Shown: positions 35,470-46,795, counted from the first letter of the stretch. The stretch: 64,000 bases of DNA from Lepturacanthus savala (GCA_030544235.1 CM060474.1:5939898-6003897), one strand, 5' to 3'. Numbers and translations are program-made. Notes: generated by a model not told the origin, from the letters alone.

Positions 35470-35796
35470 GGGTGACACGGTGGCGCAGGGGTTAGCGCTG
35501 TTGCCTCACAGCAAGGTCTGGGACCTTTCTATGTGGAGTTTGCATGTTCTCCCCGTGTCTGCGTGGGTTTTCACCAGGTACTCCGGCTTCCTCCCACAGT
35601 CCAAAAACATGCTGAGGTTAATTGGCAACTCTAAATTGCCCATAGGTGTGAGTGTGTGAGTGAATGGTGTGTGTGCCCCACGATTGGCTGGCGACCATCT
35701 GGGGTGTATCCCTGCCTCTCACCATAACGCGCTGGGATAGGCTCCAGCAGACCCCTGTGACACTATTGAGGAATAAGCAGGTATAGAAAATGACTG
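35470..35796 (+). mobile_element. Family V SINE, full-length copy with TSD
   Basis: Sense copy bounded by identical 12-bp direct repeats ACTTTATTTGAG at 35458-35469 and 35797-35808. It runs from head GGGTGACACGGTGGCGCAGG through CTGTTGCCTCACAGCAAGG, GAGTTTGCATGTTCTCCCC, TTAATTGGCAACTCTAAATT and CTGGGATAGGCTCCAGCAG to a TATAGAAAATGACTG tail. The tRNA-like head is well kept, with a small deletion after CAGCAAGG. Confidence 0.96.
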
Positions 35797-35872
35797 ACTT
35801 TATTTGAGACCAGGCAGCATTTTGAGACAAGGGATTAACTCACATTTAGCACAAATCAATCACAGCATTGAG

Positions 35873-36730
35873 TTAACTCTCTATTGGATAGTGATGCCAT
35901 ATGCAACATTTATTTTATCTTCATTTTTCTAAAAAGGTGTGATATAAAATCGTAAAAAAAAAAAAAACGTTTTTACAGTTAGGTGTGAAAAGGGGGGCTT
36001 TTATTTTGAAGGACATACAATTTATGAGGTCACATGACCAGGATATCCTGTTTGCCAGTCCCTTTTGTTCATGCACATTTGACCATTTAATGTATTATAA
36101 AACCTGGATATGGTACCGCCTCTTAGCAGCAGCTGATTTACCCCAGTGGTCACTCGTGGTACTGCAACTAAAAATCCCATGTGACGGCAAAAATAACCAA
36201 TAGACGTCAATAGTAAAAGAGAATCTGATAAAAATGTTGACAGGACACCCCCAGATATAACCCTGTTAATTACTGTTTTTTTTATTCTATATTTTAAGTC
36301 TTTTTATCCATATATTCCCAGTGTGACGTCACAGCTGTGTGATGCAGCATGGTAATGCTGTCTTGGTAGTGAGGATGGGTTTTTAATTTATTCATTCAGG
36401 TTGAACGGTTGTTAATGTGGTCAGCAAGTGAATTAAGTGACTCAAATGTGAGTTTTTTCGCAATTTACACGTTCTCATCACCCTGAAGCATCATGGGAGG
36501 TGACTATGGGCTAATGTGGAAATAAACCCGGAAGTCAGGAACTTTTTTGGCATATGCACCAGCCTAGAAACTAACATTGAAATGAATAGTGGCTATTTTT
36601 TAGTCTGGTATCCAGTTCTATAATACATCCATGCATTTGACATGGAGTCATCATTGTCTAACAACCGAATGTTGTCTTTTATTTAGAATTTGAGAAAAAC
36701 TTTCACCAAATATTTTTTTTTTACTTGAAA
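35873..36730 (+). mobile_element. Family P TTAA MITE, copy 9, split by hAT-like insertion
   Basis: Left part 35873-36083 starts TTAACTCTCTATTGGATAGT and includes GTTAGGTGTGAAAAGGGG and GGTCACATGACCAGGATATC. It resumes at 36634-36730 with CATTTGACATGGAGTCATCA, TTGTCTTTTATTTAGAATTT and CTTTCACCAAATAT. The right half of the family is absent. The break carries an 8-bp duplication around a foreign element. Confidence 0.9.
36084..36633 (+). mobile_element. hAT-like MITE nested in family P copy
   Basis: A 550-bp insert with 8-bp target duplications CATTTGAC at 36076-36083 and 36634-36641. Inverted ends: CATTTAATGTATTATAAAAC then CTGGATA on the left, and on the complement of the right CATGGATGTATTATAGAACTGGATA (read in two parts). 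The 8-bp duplication with short inverted ends indicates the hAT superfamily. A related end occurs at 9896. Confidence 0.88.
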
Positions 36731-37173
36731 TTAATAATTCTCAATAGGGACAAAACAATAGTCAGCTACTCAGATGCTTTCATTATATCTTACATGACAA
36801 GGAGTTTGGAAGAAGTCGGTGTATGATGAAACCAAGACTGCATTGACTGATTTGATGGTGGAAATATAACTGCCTGTTCCAAATAAACAAAAAGTCGAAT
36901 TTATTCAAAAAAAAAAAAAAATCAAGGAAGAAGACCTTGCGACCTTGAGAAGATGACCCCTGACACTGACTCATTCAGAATAGACGTTACCACAGGCTTT
37001 TTCTTCAGTGCCTCGATCCCAACCACATCATCAACATGCTCAAATGACGTTAAAGAAAATCCTCGATTATTTGTCAGTCATCATGGCTGCAGTGCAGTGA
37101 AAAAATAAAAAAAAATATGATGAAATTAAACTTTCTGTGGGAAAATATGCAGAGGAAAAACTCCACGAGATGT
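36731..37173. other. Unassigned intron
   Basis: Contains A runs near 36908-36921 and 37106-37117. No exon. Confidence 0.5.
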
Positions 37174-37555
37174 TTAACCCTCTATTGCATGAAATATGAC
37201 TCATGCTTGGTAAAATGTTTTGAATCTTTTATTACATAAAATGGCCTAAATAATAGATATATTTAGGAAATATAAGAAAAAGTTGTAAACATAGTTTCAT
37301 GCTATGTAAGTCAACAGGACTCCATTAGGTTGTATACACTAGGAATTTTACGTATTTGCATATTTTGGCCATATGGCAACAATTCTATTTTAGCATATTA
37401 GGAATGGTCATGTGACCTGATCGTATGACCTTCAAAAATAAAAGTCTCCTTTTCACGCCCAACTGTAAAAACATAGATTTTAAATCACAGCTTTTTAGAA
37501 AAATGAAGATAGGGCGATTGTTGTCGTATGGAAACACTATGCAATGGAGGGTTAA
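37174..37555 (-). mobile_element. Family P TTAA MITE, copy 10
   Basis: TTAA at both ends, TTAACCCTCTATTGCATGAA on the left and ATGCAATGGAGGGTTAA on the right: 13-bp inverted repeats with one mismatch. Internal blocks ACATAGTTTCATGCTATGTA, ACTAGGAATTTTACGTAT and GGCCATATGGCAACAATT are present. The sequence between TTTTAGCATATTAGGAATGG and the GTCATGTGACCTGA block is shortened. Confidence 0.95.
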
Positions 37556-38289
37556 TGAAAATTCTTACCAGAAACTATACAGAAGTAAAATCATCCAACA
37601 GGACTGGGCAGAAACACAGAGTGAACTAACAAGGCGTGGGGCGCAGGTGGGGGAGATGAACAGGAAAGGATCTGATGGGGCTAATTAAGCTGATGTAGGG
37701 CAGGTGTGAGGGAGGAGGACAGGAACACAGCAAACAGGCAATGAAAGACACACACAACAATAAAACCAGACAGCACCGCGCTAGCCGGGTTTACAACTCT
37801 GGCCTTCTGCCACACACGCACACACACACACACACACACAGAGGAACTCATTCCAACATAATCATCCTGTAAATCAAGTATCTTAATCCAAAAACATGCA
37901 GCCAGGCAATTCCCAAAGACAAATATCCATGCTCCAGGTTGGTAACGGTATATGAAAACGGATGCCGAGTCTCCAGAAGCACCAACAGAATCTGAGCAGA
38001 TCTGCATGGATTCTAATAACTGTGCAATAATATGAAAATATTGTTCTTTAGGATCCTCTCTAAAAAGTCCTCCCTTCCTTCCTGTCTCCCACCTGCCTGT
38101 TCACCCCACATATAACCTCCGCTGTGGAAGCAAAAGCCTTCTCCTTACCCCAAGGAACCAACCTCTTCACCACAGGTGAAAAACCTTTTTAACACAGCTT
38201 TTTTTAGCTGTGTCAGTTTTGCCTTTGTCTGATTCCTGTTAACTTTTTCTTCTTTGCTGGTTGTATTTTCCATGCTTTTATATACACTT
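37556..38289. other. Unassigned intron, possible retroelement-like patch
   Basis: A (CA)n tract lies at 37811-37840. The GC-richer stretch 37600-37800 (AGGCGTGGGGCGCAGGTGGG, GGCAGGTGTGAGGGAGGAGG) resembles LTR-flanking wording in fish retroelements, but I cannot place it. Confidence 0.4.
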
Positions 38290-38347
38290 TAAAATATGCC
38301 TCTAAAATAAAATGCATTATAAATACAATGTATTATTGTTATTATTA
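38290..38347 (+). repeat. LINE-like 3' tail
   Basis: AAATGCATTATAAATACAAT then TATTATTGTTATTATTA is the type of tail that ends fish L2-like elements. Very short. Confidence 0.4.
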
Positions 38348-38845
38348 ACCCTAATGTTGTGTTTGTTTCATTTTAATCAATTTGTTGTTCCTGCTCAATT
38401 ATGACAATTCGCTCAATTTTGACCATTCCATTAAAACCCATCATAAAAACTCTAATAATACATATATCATTACTTGTTATTGTGTTAGTTTTTTTAACCA
38501 ACATAACTTCTTGTGAACATAAGTTCTGAACTTCTATTTGTTATTTATGGCCTGTATGTCTCATTGATCTGAACTCATACATCTTCAAATCTGAGAGTCT
38601 GAGATTCTTACATTAATTCTGGTCTCCCCCATTCATTTCTAATGTTTCCTGTTTGAGTGTAGAAAGGTTAAATAAAACACACACAATTGTATGTAAATTA
38701 ACACAATTTATTTTGTGTGCTGAAATCTTCTTTGTGGACAAAGTCATGGTATCTTACTTGAATATTATCAAATTAACCACATCTTTCAGAGATAAAAACT
38801 TTAAAATGGTCAGATTTGGTCAGGTATGAGCAGGAGAGTCACTGA
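38348..38845. other. Unassigned intron
   Basis: No recognised element in this AT-rich stretch. Confidence 0.5.
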
Positions 38846-39565
38846 TTAGTTGTCAACTATTAATCACCACCTATTCTGATAATTACATAATCAATTGAAT
38901 CAATTTTTAAAAGAAAATGTCCAAATTCTCTGGTTCCAGCTTCTCTTCTCTGATTATTTCCTGGTTTCTTTAGTCTCTATAGTAGTAAACTGATGATCTT
39001 GGGGTTGTGGACTGTTGGTCTGGACAAAAAAAGACATTTTAGGTTGAATCTTACAGCTTTAATTCAATAAATTAATCGGCTATCAGAATAACATTTACTC
39101 TTTTGTCCACAAAATGTCAGACAATTATTAAAACCAAAGGATATTCAGTTCATCATTGAGTTTCACAACTAAAACTAATGAATAATCACATCTGAGAAGC
39201 TGAAACCAACGTATTTTTACTTAAATGACTAATTTTCTGATGATCGACTTATCAATGTACCAGCTATTGGAACTGCATTGATTAGTAGTTTAATCAATTT
39301 AGTCGCAACTATCATATTAACCTGAACTATTTTGATAATAAATTAGTTGATTTCAGTCATTATAAGTAGAAAATGTCCAAATTCTCTGGTTCCAGCTTCT
39401 CTTCTCTGATTATGTTCTGGTTTCTTTAGTCTCTATAATAGTAAACTGATGATCTTGTGGACTTTTCCACATTTTACATCATTTAATGAACCAAACAACT
39501 AATCCATTATTTGTTTCAATAATTAATAGAATAATTACTATCAAGTTAGTTGATACTGCATGCAC
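38846..39565. repeat. Three alternating copies of the ATTAATCGAT repeat
   Basis: A sense copy at about 38846-39090 (CCAAATTCTCTGGTTCCAGC, TTTCTGGTTTCTTTAGTC-type, GGTTGTGGACTGTTGGTC), an antisense copy at about 39100-39285 (GAGAAGCTGAAACCAACG, ATTCAGTTCATCATTGAG), and a second sense copy at about 39285-39565. Same family as 6322-6665. The alternating orientation forms a potential foldback. Confidence 0.75.
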
Positions 39566-40123
39566 CAGTAACAGCTGCAGGATGTACTGAAGGTAGAAAG
39601 TATGTGATCTGTATGTTTCACTGACCAGTCTGAGTTTATAGAAACAGTTTGTAGGTCAGAGGTCGGTCTTCAGAGCAGCAAGAAAACAGCTTGAAAACAG
39701 ATTCATCAGCACAGCATCATTTTTTTTTTAAATTCTCTTTTTAAAAATACATCAGTAAAGCAGTAGGGCTTGACAATAATTAGATATGATCGATTATCTT
39801 CTTTTACCAGAATCATACCGTGAATATATGTTCTTATTATACCATCAATCAACAAATCATTAAATAATACAGAACGTGTTGTTTTACACATTTGGTCTGT
39901 GCTGTTTACTCCTCCTGGTATTTTGTTTTACTTTCTTTAATAAGAGAAGTTATTGAAGAGTTGTAAAGAGGGTAAAATCAATCTCCAGACTGGAGACCAT
40001 GCTAACTGGAAGTCAGCTCAGTCCCTAATGGAACAATAAATACACAGTTTATCAAAAGATGTATTGATACCATTAACTGTGTGTAATGTAATGTAATATA
40101 CATCAGAGCTCGTTGTGGACATG
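39566..40123. other. Unassigned intron
   Basis: Nothing recognised; a T/A run near 39718-39748. Confidence 0.5.
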
Positions 40124-40556
40124 TTAACTCTCTATTGTATAGCGTTACCATATGGCAACGATTACTTTATCTTCATTTTTCTTAAAAGCTGTGATATGAA
40201 ATCTATCTTTTTACAGTTAGGCATGAAAAGAGGGCTTTTATTTTGGAAGGATGAGGTCACATGATCAAGCTATCCTGTTTCCTCATGGTCATTTGACATA
40301 AGAGCATCATTGTCTCACAACCAATGTTTTTTTATTTAGAATTTCGGAATATAGATTTGTTGTCATGTGGCAACAATATGCAAATATGGAAAATTCCTTG
40401 TGTTTTCAATGGCGTCCCATTGACTTACATAGCATGAAACTACCCTGAGACTATGATTACAACTCATGTCCTCTGTCTATTATTTTAAGTAATAAAAACA
40501 TCAAACAACAATTTTTTCACCATGTCAAAGTAATATTTCATGCAGTAGAGGGTTAA
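40124..40556 (+). mobile_element. Family P TTAA MITE, copy 11
   Basis: TTAACTCTCTATTGTATAGC on the left and ATGCAGTAGAGGGTTAA on the right, TTAA on both sides. The internal order is complete except for a deletion between AATTTCGGA and the ATAGATTTGTTGTCATGTGG segment. Confidence 0.95.
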
Positions 40557-40681
40557 TACTTCCACATGAAGGAGTTGAATATCAGTAGATAATGTGACAA
40601 AGCTGTAAAATATTTCAACTTTTTTAATCTGGTCTTTATTGCACTCTCTCTCAGTGCAACAATTTTCAAAGTTTCACATCT

Positions 40682-40688
<7 letters not shown>

Positions 40689-40751
<63 letters not shown>

Positions 40752-40757
40752 TATATT
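40689..40757. repeat. (AT)n tract
   Basis: About 69 bp of AT with one ATACAT break near the end. Confidence 0.97.
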
Positions 40758-40784
40758 TCTTAGATTTATGTGGCTCTCCTTTGA

Positions 40785-40833
40785 TCTATGTATTGTAAAG
40801 TGACTTTGATAAATTGCATTATTATTATTATTA
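40785..40833 (+). repeat. L2-like LINE tail
   Basis: TATTGTAAAGTGACTTTGAT then AAATTGCATTATTATTATTA matches the characteristic AGCGACTTTGA...ATTATTATT end of L2-like elements. Confidence 0.6.
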
Positions 40834-40879
40834 AAGTGAAAAATCAGGATTAACTGCTAAGCATTGAACGCAACACTGA

Positions 40880-41275
40880 TCAGCTCCGTCCTGCCTGATT
40901 GGTCAAAAGTCGTTTTAAAAAGTCCACACAGCATGGTTGCCTAATCACGGCCAAGAGGAGGCAGAGCATAACAAATAGGGTTTAATTGGCAGAGCCTGTA
41001 ATGCATTGTGAAATATATGTTACCATGGAAACGGATTTCCAAAGCGTTGACGCAATGCATCCACTGGCAGCATCCAATGACGTGCCAGGGGTTTTGCTTC
41101 CGAGGTTGACTGCGATTGGCTGACAGCTCATTATACACATGAGTGAGGCTCAGCTGGCAGAACTGATTGGCCGGTGGAGGGGAAATGAAAATGCGATTGG
41201 TGTAACTTGAGGGTGGAAATGTAAATGAGCCTGTTTGGTTTAAGGTGGAATATGCAAATGAGGCATTATACTCAA
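40880..41275. promoter_or_regulatory. Possible regulatory block: X-box, CCAAT and octamer motifs
   Basis: Within 400 bp there are five or more ATTGG (inverted CCAAT) words, e.g. TGATTGGTCAAAAG, GCGATTGGCTGACAG, CTGATTGGCCGG and GCGATTGGTG. A palindromic RFX X-box GTTACCATGGAAAC lies at 41019-41032 and an octamer ATGCAAAT near 41254. CpG content is higher than its surroundings. RFX X-boxes near CCAAT boxes are established co-occurring motifs. That this block is active is inference. Confidence 0.35.
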
Positions 41276-41357
41276 TAGACATTTAAATTAAAATGAAATG
41301 AATCATTTAATTTAACTGCAGAATGAATCTTCAGGCGGGTTCTCTGTCCCAAATCAC

Positions 41358-41392
41358 ACACACACACACACATACACACACACACAGGCACA
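41358..41392. repeat. Imperfect (CA)n
   Basis: CA repeats with CATA and CAGGCA interruptions. Confidence 0.9.
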
Positions 41393-41439
41393 CAGAAATA
41401 TAACCTAAATTAGATTCACTTCATTCATTAGTGATTTTT

Positions 41440-41525
41440 CCCTTCACTGTGAAGCGCTTTGGGTATCGAGATAAAGCACTATGTAATATAAATGGAATCC
41501 ATTGTTGTTATTATTATTATTATTA
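41440..41525 (+). repeat. L2-like LINE 3' tail
   Basis: TCACTGTGAAGCGCTTTGGG, TAAAGCACTATGTAATATAA and an ATT trinucleotide end are diagnostic wording of L2-type 3' ends in fish. Confidence 0.7.
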
Positions 41526-42294
41526 ACACACTCTGTCGTCACTCTCATGAGGTTGTGCTGGTGTTTTACCTGGATCCTGCCTGCAGCCTCTTTCATTACT
41601 CTTCCCTATGCTCTATGTCTTTATGCCTGAAATAAAAGAAAGGAATTACTCGGGGGCTTGTATAAGCACTGGAGCAAGACAACACATGCAAACTCCAGGT
41701 GCAAAATACACCACTAAAACCTTGGGGGGAAGTCCAGTATGGATTTTGTCTTTCCATTTATCTCCCTCAAATCTGATGCCTAAAGGGCAATTAATTTATC
41801 GCCTCAAGCAGTCGGTCAGTGTCGAGTAGCGATAGCTTACCCCATTGACAATGATGAACGTGGGTACTGAAGACAAAAGGATTTCAGCCGACTCCCAATC
41901 CGATAACATTTGAGAAGAGGAGAAACTACAAAGAGCTTGGCCCAGATCAGCCTGACATCAAAATCAGAGGCAGAGAAATCCAAACATGCATGCAAGGCTT
42001 TACATGTGATTGGATCGACAGAAAGGTTTGGCTACAGTAGCTGCTGTTGGCTGGTTGTGGTCATGTCAGTGGTGCAATTTTAATGGACTGTTGGGAGTTG
42101 TAGGAGGAAGGTACGTGAAACATTATCTGAGAAGATTAAAAGCATAAATATATGAGGACACACATGAAGAATACAGTCATGAGTTAACATGGTTACACAA
42201 CTGGATGACAGCTGAAGGGTTGAGGTGAGGAAACATGGGGTCGTCCATATGTTCCTCTTGTCCTATGTGCCCTTTATTCTATGAATGGGGAATA
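41526..42294. other. Unassigned intron
   Basis: A 73-codon plus-strand frame at 41608-41829 has no recognised family and no splice bounds. Segment 41760-41870 (GGGCAATTAATTTATCGCC) looks single-copy. Confidence 0.45.
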
Positions 42295-42850
42295 TAGGGC
42301 CTTTTTCCTGAAAAAGAGTCAGGGGTCAGGGGTTACAGTTAGGGGTTAGTTGTTACAGTTAGGGTAGGGGGCTAGAAGAATCTCAATCGATCCCACGAGA
42401 TAGGCACTGGCTCAGGAATGATACTATTAAAAATAGAGTATCTATAATGCCTCCATAAAATAACACAATAAACAAATAAAACCATAAAACAAATTAAAAG
42501 AAAAGGAGGGAGGATTATTATTAATTTCCTCAGTAAATCCCCTAATTCAAGATTTAGGATCTGGGTCAGGGATTGAGTTTAGGTTAGGGTCTAGGTCATG
42601 GGTTAAGGTTCAGGCTTGCATAAGGGTCAGGGTTAGGGGTTAGGTTTGGGGTCACGGTTCAGGTTAGGGTTAGAATCTAGGCCAGAAACTGGGTTAAGAT
42701 TAGGGTCTGGGTCAGGGGCTAGTTTTAAGGTTAGGGTGGGGGACTAGGTTTGGGTTACGTTTAGGGCTGGGTAGGAATAGAGGTTAGGGTCAGGGTAAAG
42801 GTCAAGTCTAGGGAAGAAATAGGGTTGGGGTCAGGGTCAGAGGGTACAGT
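42295..42850. repeat. Degenerate TTAGGG-like array
   Basis: About 550 bp of irregular GGGTTAGGGTC, GGTCAGGGGTTAGG and GGTTTGGGGTCACGG units, interrupted by AT-rich 42420-42530. The flanks carry TATGTTCC/GGGAACAT wording (CCTCTTGTCCTATGTGCCC on the left, AGCAGGGAACATAAAGGGG on the right). Inverted relative to the arrays at 21.1-21.9 kb, which are preceded by GTCCTATGTTCCC, so both may be the inside of one mobile repeat. Confidence 0.85.
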
Positions 42851-43199
42851 TAGCAGGGAACATAAAGGGGAACATCAGATCCTTCATTTAGAAAAAGGTT
42901 CCTATATTCTCTGGTCACAGTAACACAAGAGCCTGGGAACATCGGAACACTCCCAGAAAACACAACAAAAGAAGTTGAATTTACAACCATGTTGGATCTG
43001 CGTTGAATTCTGCAGGTCTTTATCTCGTCATGCACAGTTAGAATAAAACAGAATCATGTTTTTTTCAGGCTTTAATTAGATCTTGTTGCCTCACTGGACA
43101 GGAAGTTGAAGGAGCACATTAGGACATTTTTAAAAGGCACCTCACAACGTGATGTGAAGAGCATTATTTTATTTTTAATACATCACTCCTCAGAATGCA
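42851..43199. other. Unassigned intron
   Basis: No feature beyond the GGGAACAT-type left margin. Confidence 0.5.
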
Positions 43200-43640
43200 A
43201 CCGCTGACACAATAGCCACAGCATTGTTGGAGAGGCTAAGCACTATCCTCCCTGAAAAGAGCACACTAATCACACAGGCCTATGATGGGCTGCTGTGATT
43301 GGTGGTTGGGCTTGCAGCACAGGTGGAGTCCATTCCTGTGCACATAAGTTGATATATCATCAGGCAGCAGGAGACATCTCACACATCTCCAGGATCATTA
43401 TTTTGGGGGTTACTGTGTTTGATCAAGTTGTAGCACTAGACTCCTCGGGAACTTTGCTAACAATGTGTGTGTTAACAGTCATGCTGTTAAAACTGTATGA
43501 GCACAAAGATGACCTCCTGCTGTGTCTCCAGACCATCAGAGACTCTGGTAACTTTGATCTTCTGACTGTCAGAAAGGCTGGAAGTCTTAAGCCTTTTTTT
43601 AACACAGAAATCCCGCTATATTAGCAAAAAAAGAAAACTA
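43200..43640 (+). pseudogene. hAT-like transposase remnant
   Basis: The plus-strand open frame over 43295-43624 includes LLKLYEHKDDLLLCLQTIRD followed by SGNFDLLTVRKAGSL. This resembles the segment of fish hAT-type (ZMYM/TTF-domain) transposases that reads HxxDLxxCLxTIRxSGxFDxxTVREAGG. No zinc-finger or catalytic block is seen, and the frame is short. The match is from memory of the family, so the call is tentative. Confidence 0.5.
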
Positions 43641-44144
43641 CCATCATTCCTGCCTTTGCCACACTTTTTCTTTTCACATTGAACAAAACAAGATGGCATT
43701 GTATGTTATTACATGTGACTTTTCAGACAGCATGCCGGCATTTTTGGAATCAGAGGAAGGACGTGTAGCATGAGAGCTGCATCCAGTTAAATAAGCTATG
43801 ACAGTGTTTTATTTGACTAAAGCTCAGCACGATATGTAGGAACACTGAGAAATAGGAAATGAGAAACCCATGTTGTTGCAGGGTTTGAAGAGAAGTGGTT
43901 TGCTCACAGATGTCACAGCATGTCGTTGAAACGCCTCACCCTCTATCCCAGATTAGTCTTTTACATAGACAGTGTAGCACAGTTGATACAATATGACTGA
44001 CTCCCTTCTCAGGATATTGGTGGAACAACTTGGACTCCCCCCATTCTGCCTATTGACTGATTTTTAGACTGAATGCTAAATTGGCATGATGGCACAATAA
44101 TCCCACCTTGAACAGTCAGTCAGTCACAACAGACAGCACTAATG
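43641..44144. other. Unassigned intron
   Basis: No exon recognised before the long inverted repeat. Confidence 0.45.
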
Positions 44145-45371
44145 AGGTGGTTGGTGAAAAAGAACCATTTGATACGACTCAAAATGGTATTGCGTACCAA
44201 TGAAATTAATTTTAACTCAATGAACACATGTGGTATGCTGTTATGCTGTTTCCCTGTTTAAGATAAGCCTGTTCAAGGTGGGTATTATGCCCCAGTCTAG
44301 CAGGCCTAGGGCATAATGTGAACAGGCTCCATCTTCCCCAAATCCCAAGCAGCCATGAACAAGAATATAAAAACAAAAAAAGGAAATATGTAAATATAAC
44401 AAAAGGGTATAATAATGAGGGGTTAAATCTTCAAAATGGACTAAGGCCAAAACAACAAACAAAAGGATCCTCTCTAAAAAGCAAAAAGATAGCCTAACCA
44501 ATTAAGCAAAGCAAATGATACAAACCTTACCTCCGTACCTAATTACACAAAAGAAACAAAACTGGCAGTCCCTTATGGGATGAGCTATGTCTGCTGCTCT
44601 TATATATCTGGTAGTTCTCTGTGTCAGCCAACTTTCCCACCAATGACCACACGGGGTTGGCACACACCTATTTGCATCTGGAATTAGAAAAGACACACAG
44701 GGCACACACACACAAAACAGACCTACCACAAAATATGCCAGTCATAACATGGGATGACACTATGGAGCAGTGGGTAGCACTGGTGCCTCATAGCAAGACG
44801 TTCACAGGTTCAAGACCTCAATCTGTTACCTTCAGTCATTTTCTATACCCACTGATTCCTCACTAGGGTCATAGGGTTTACTGGAGCTAATCCCAGTGTA
44901 CTGCAGGCAAGAGGCAGGGATACACCCCAGACAGGTCACCAGTCTATCGTGCTGCACACTTTGGACTCCATGATAGACTGACGACCTGTCTGGGGTGTAT
45001 CACTGCCTCTTGCCTGCAATGAAATTGGATTGGCTCCAGTAGAACGCTATGACCCTAGTGAGGAATTAGCAGGTCTAGAAAATGACTGACAGTTGTTGGA
45101 CTGTGTGAGGAAGCTGGAGAAACCCACACAGACAATGTGCAAACTCCATACAGAAAGGTCCCAGAACAAGGTCTTGAACCTGTGACTTTCTTGCTGTGAG
45201 GCAACAGCGCTAACCACTACACAACCATGTCACCCACACTTTAAACAGGCCCATAATCAGAGATACAGCATAACAACAGTGTGCCACACTTGTTTATTAG
45301 TTAAGTGTAATTTCATTGGTGAGTGATACCGTTTTGAGTCGTGTTGAATGGTTCTGTTACACCAAGCACCA
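44145..45371. mobile_element. Element with ~105-bp terminal inverted repeats
   Basis: Left arm 44145-44249 (AGAACCATTTGATACGACTC, ACCAATGAAATTAATTTTAA, GTATGCTGTTATGCTG). The right arm 45261-45371 is its inverted counterpart: complement AGAACCATTCAACACGACTC, then ACCAATGAAATTACACTTAA. About 1.2 kb overall. An internal hairpin at 44266-44328 (AGCCTGTTC...ATTATGCCC against GGGCATAAT...GAACAGGCT) and a palindromic SINE cluster lie inside. No transposase and no clear target duplication. Confidence 0.78.
44750..45236. mobile_element. Palindromic cluster of family V SINE pieces
   Basis: Order on the plus strand: sense head (44750-44830), antisense tail (44831-44968), sense tail (44969-45092), antisense body and head (45093-45236). 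The two tails form an inverted repeat of about 125 bp, and the heads form an outer inverted pair. Two insertions plus rearrangement, or a foldback copying event, would explain it. Confidence 0.88.
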
Positions 45372-46269
45372 AGTTGACCTGAGACATTATACAACAATAT
45401 ATTTCACGCTAGATTCTAAATTCGTTATATGTTTTTCCTTACAGTTTGTTTGCTTATATTGCTGGAAAATTGACTGTAAACGGCACCTAGAATATTTCTC
45501 ACTGTCATGTATTGCTTCTTTCATATTTTCAGGCGGGACCTGGATCTGTTACCACACACACACACACACACAACCACGTAATGTTCCTATTTTCAGCATT
45601 ATTCACACACTGACTTTTGCCTCCATGTTTTCTTGCTTCCTGTCTTTCTCTCTCTATCTCATTCGCTCTCTCTCTCTCTCTCTCTCTTCCTCTCTCCGGT
45701 CGAGCTCCCCTTGTCCACCAATTATCTTTAGCTCGTTCAGATAAGAGCTGCTCCATATTCAACAGCAGCAAGAAGTGAGAAGAGACGAGACACTTTGAAT
45801 GTTAAAAAACCTTCGCAACCACAGAGTGAGACACAGAGAGAGAGAGAGACATAGAGAGAGAGAGGGAGAAACCTACGGCACACAAATAACAAACAGAAAG
45901 CGCTGCCAGGGGTTGAACTGTTCATTACACCCCATAATATGAAAGTGCTGTACAGAATAAACAACAGACTGATGATTTAGCTATTCTTAGAAGTGGAGTG
46001 CTAAGTGTTGAAGGACTGACATATTTTAACACATTAAAAGACCTGAAGATCACATCTAGAGGTGGTCATTGAACATGGGAATTTGCTGCTGTCTTTTATT
46101 CAATCAAATATTGACTCATTTCTTTCACCGCACTGTATCACAAGCTCGATTTTGTTTTCTGTTCTCTTGGCTCTTTTTAATGACTGTTTTTATTGTATTT
46201 TAATGTCTTTTTCCAGTGAATTTCATTTATATCATATCTTTGCTTTTAATGTTTTTTGGAAGCCCTTCA
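45372..46269. other. Unassigned intron with CA, TC and GA tracts
   Basis: (CA)n at 45553-45574, (CT)n at 45665-45689 and (GA)n at about 45835-45864. No exon. Confidence 0.55.
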
Positions 46270-46275
46270 TATATA

Positions 46276-46340
<65 letters not shown>
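46270..46340. repeat. (TA)n tract
   Basis: Uninterrupted TA except an ACTG near the start; immediately followed by a family G end. Confidence 0.97.
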
Positions 46341-46342
<2 letters not shown>

Positions 46343-46375
46343 ATCGGGTAAATTAAGCCACTTTTTGATAAGGTT
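46338..46375 (+). mobile_element. Family G end stub
   Basis: TGATATCGGGTAAATTAAGC then CACTTTTTGATAAGG resembles the left end GATATCAGGTAAAATGGGCC with several mismatches. The rest of the element is not recognisable. Confidence 0.45.
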
Positions 46376-46581
46376 GTTGCTAAGGTGTTCATTTGTTCAC
46401 AATGACATCTCTCATATTTCAGATTTGTTCAGGTAGTCGCATCTGTCATTACTTTAGTAGAAGTATAAATACTATTGTTTAAAAATACTTCTGTAGAAGT
46501 TAAAGTATCACCTCAAGCTTTTTACTCAATTAAAAGTGGACTCATTCAATCACTATCAAATCCACTCTATGGTGTGATTTA

Positions 46582-46631
<50 letters not shown>

Positions 46632-46795
46632 AACGATTACCAGCCAAAATAAAATAGGAGTAATGAGGCTATTTTTTTAAATGTGACACATAGAAAGTAC
46701 TGATAACTGTGAAAAAAAAACTAAGGAAGTAAAAAGTCAGCTTAAAAATACTCCAATGAAGTAGAGATACTCTTTAGAAATCTATTTGTTTACTC
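46376..46795. other. Unassigned intron with (GT)n
   Basis: A GT microsatellite lies at 46583-46629; otherwise nothing recognised. Confidence 0.55.

Noticed and set aside
40941..41282. 113-codon minus-strand open frame
   Set aside because: Coincides with a motif-rich non-coding block; no family resemblance and no trhde similarity.
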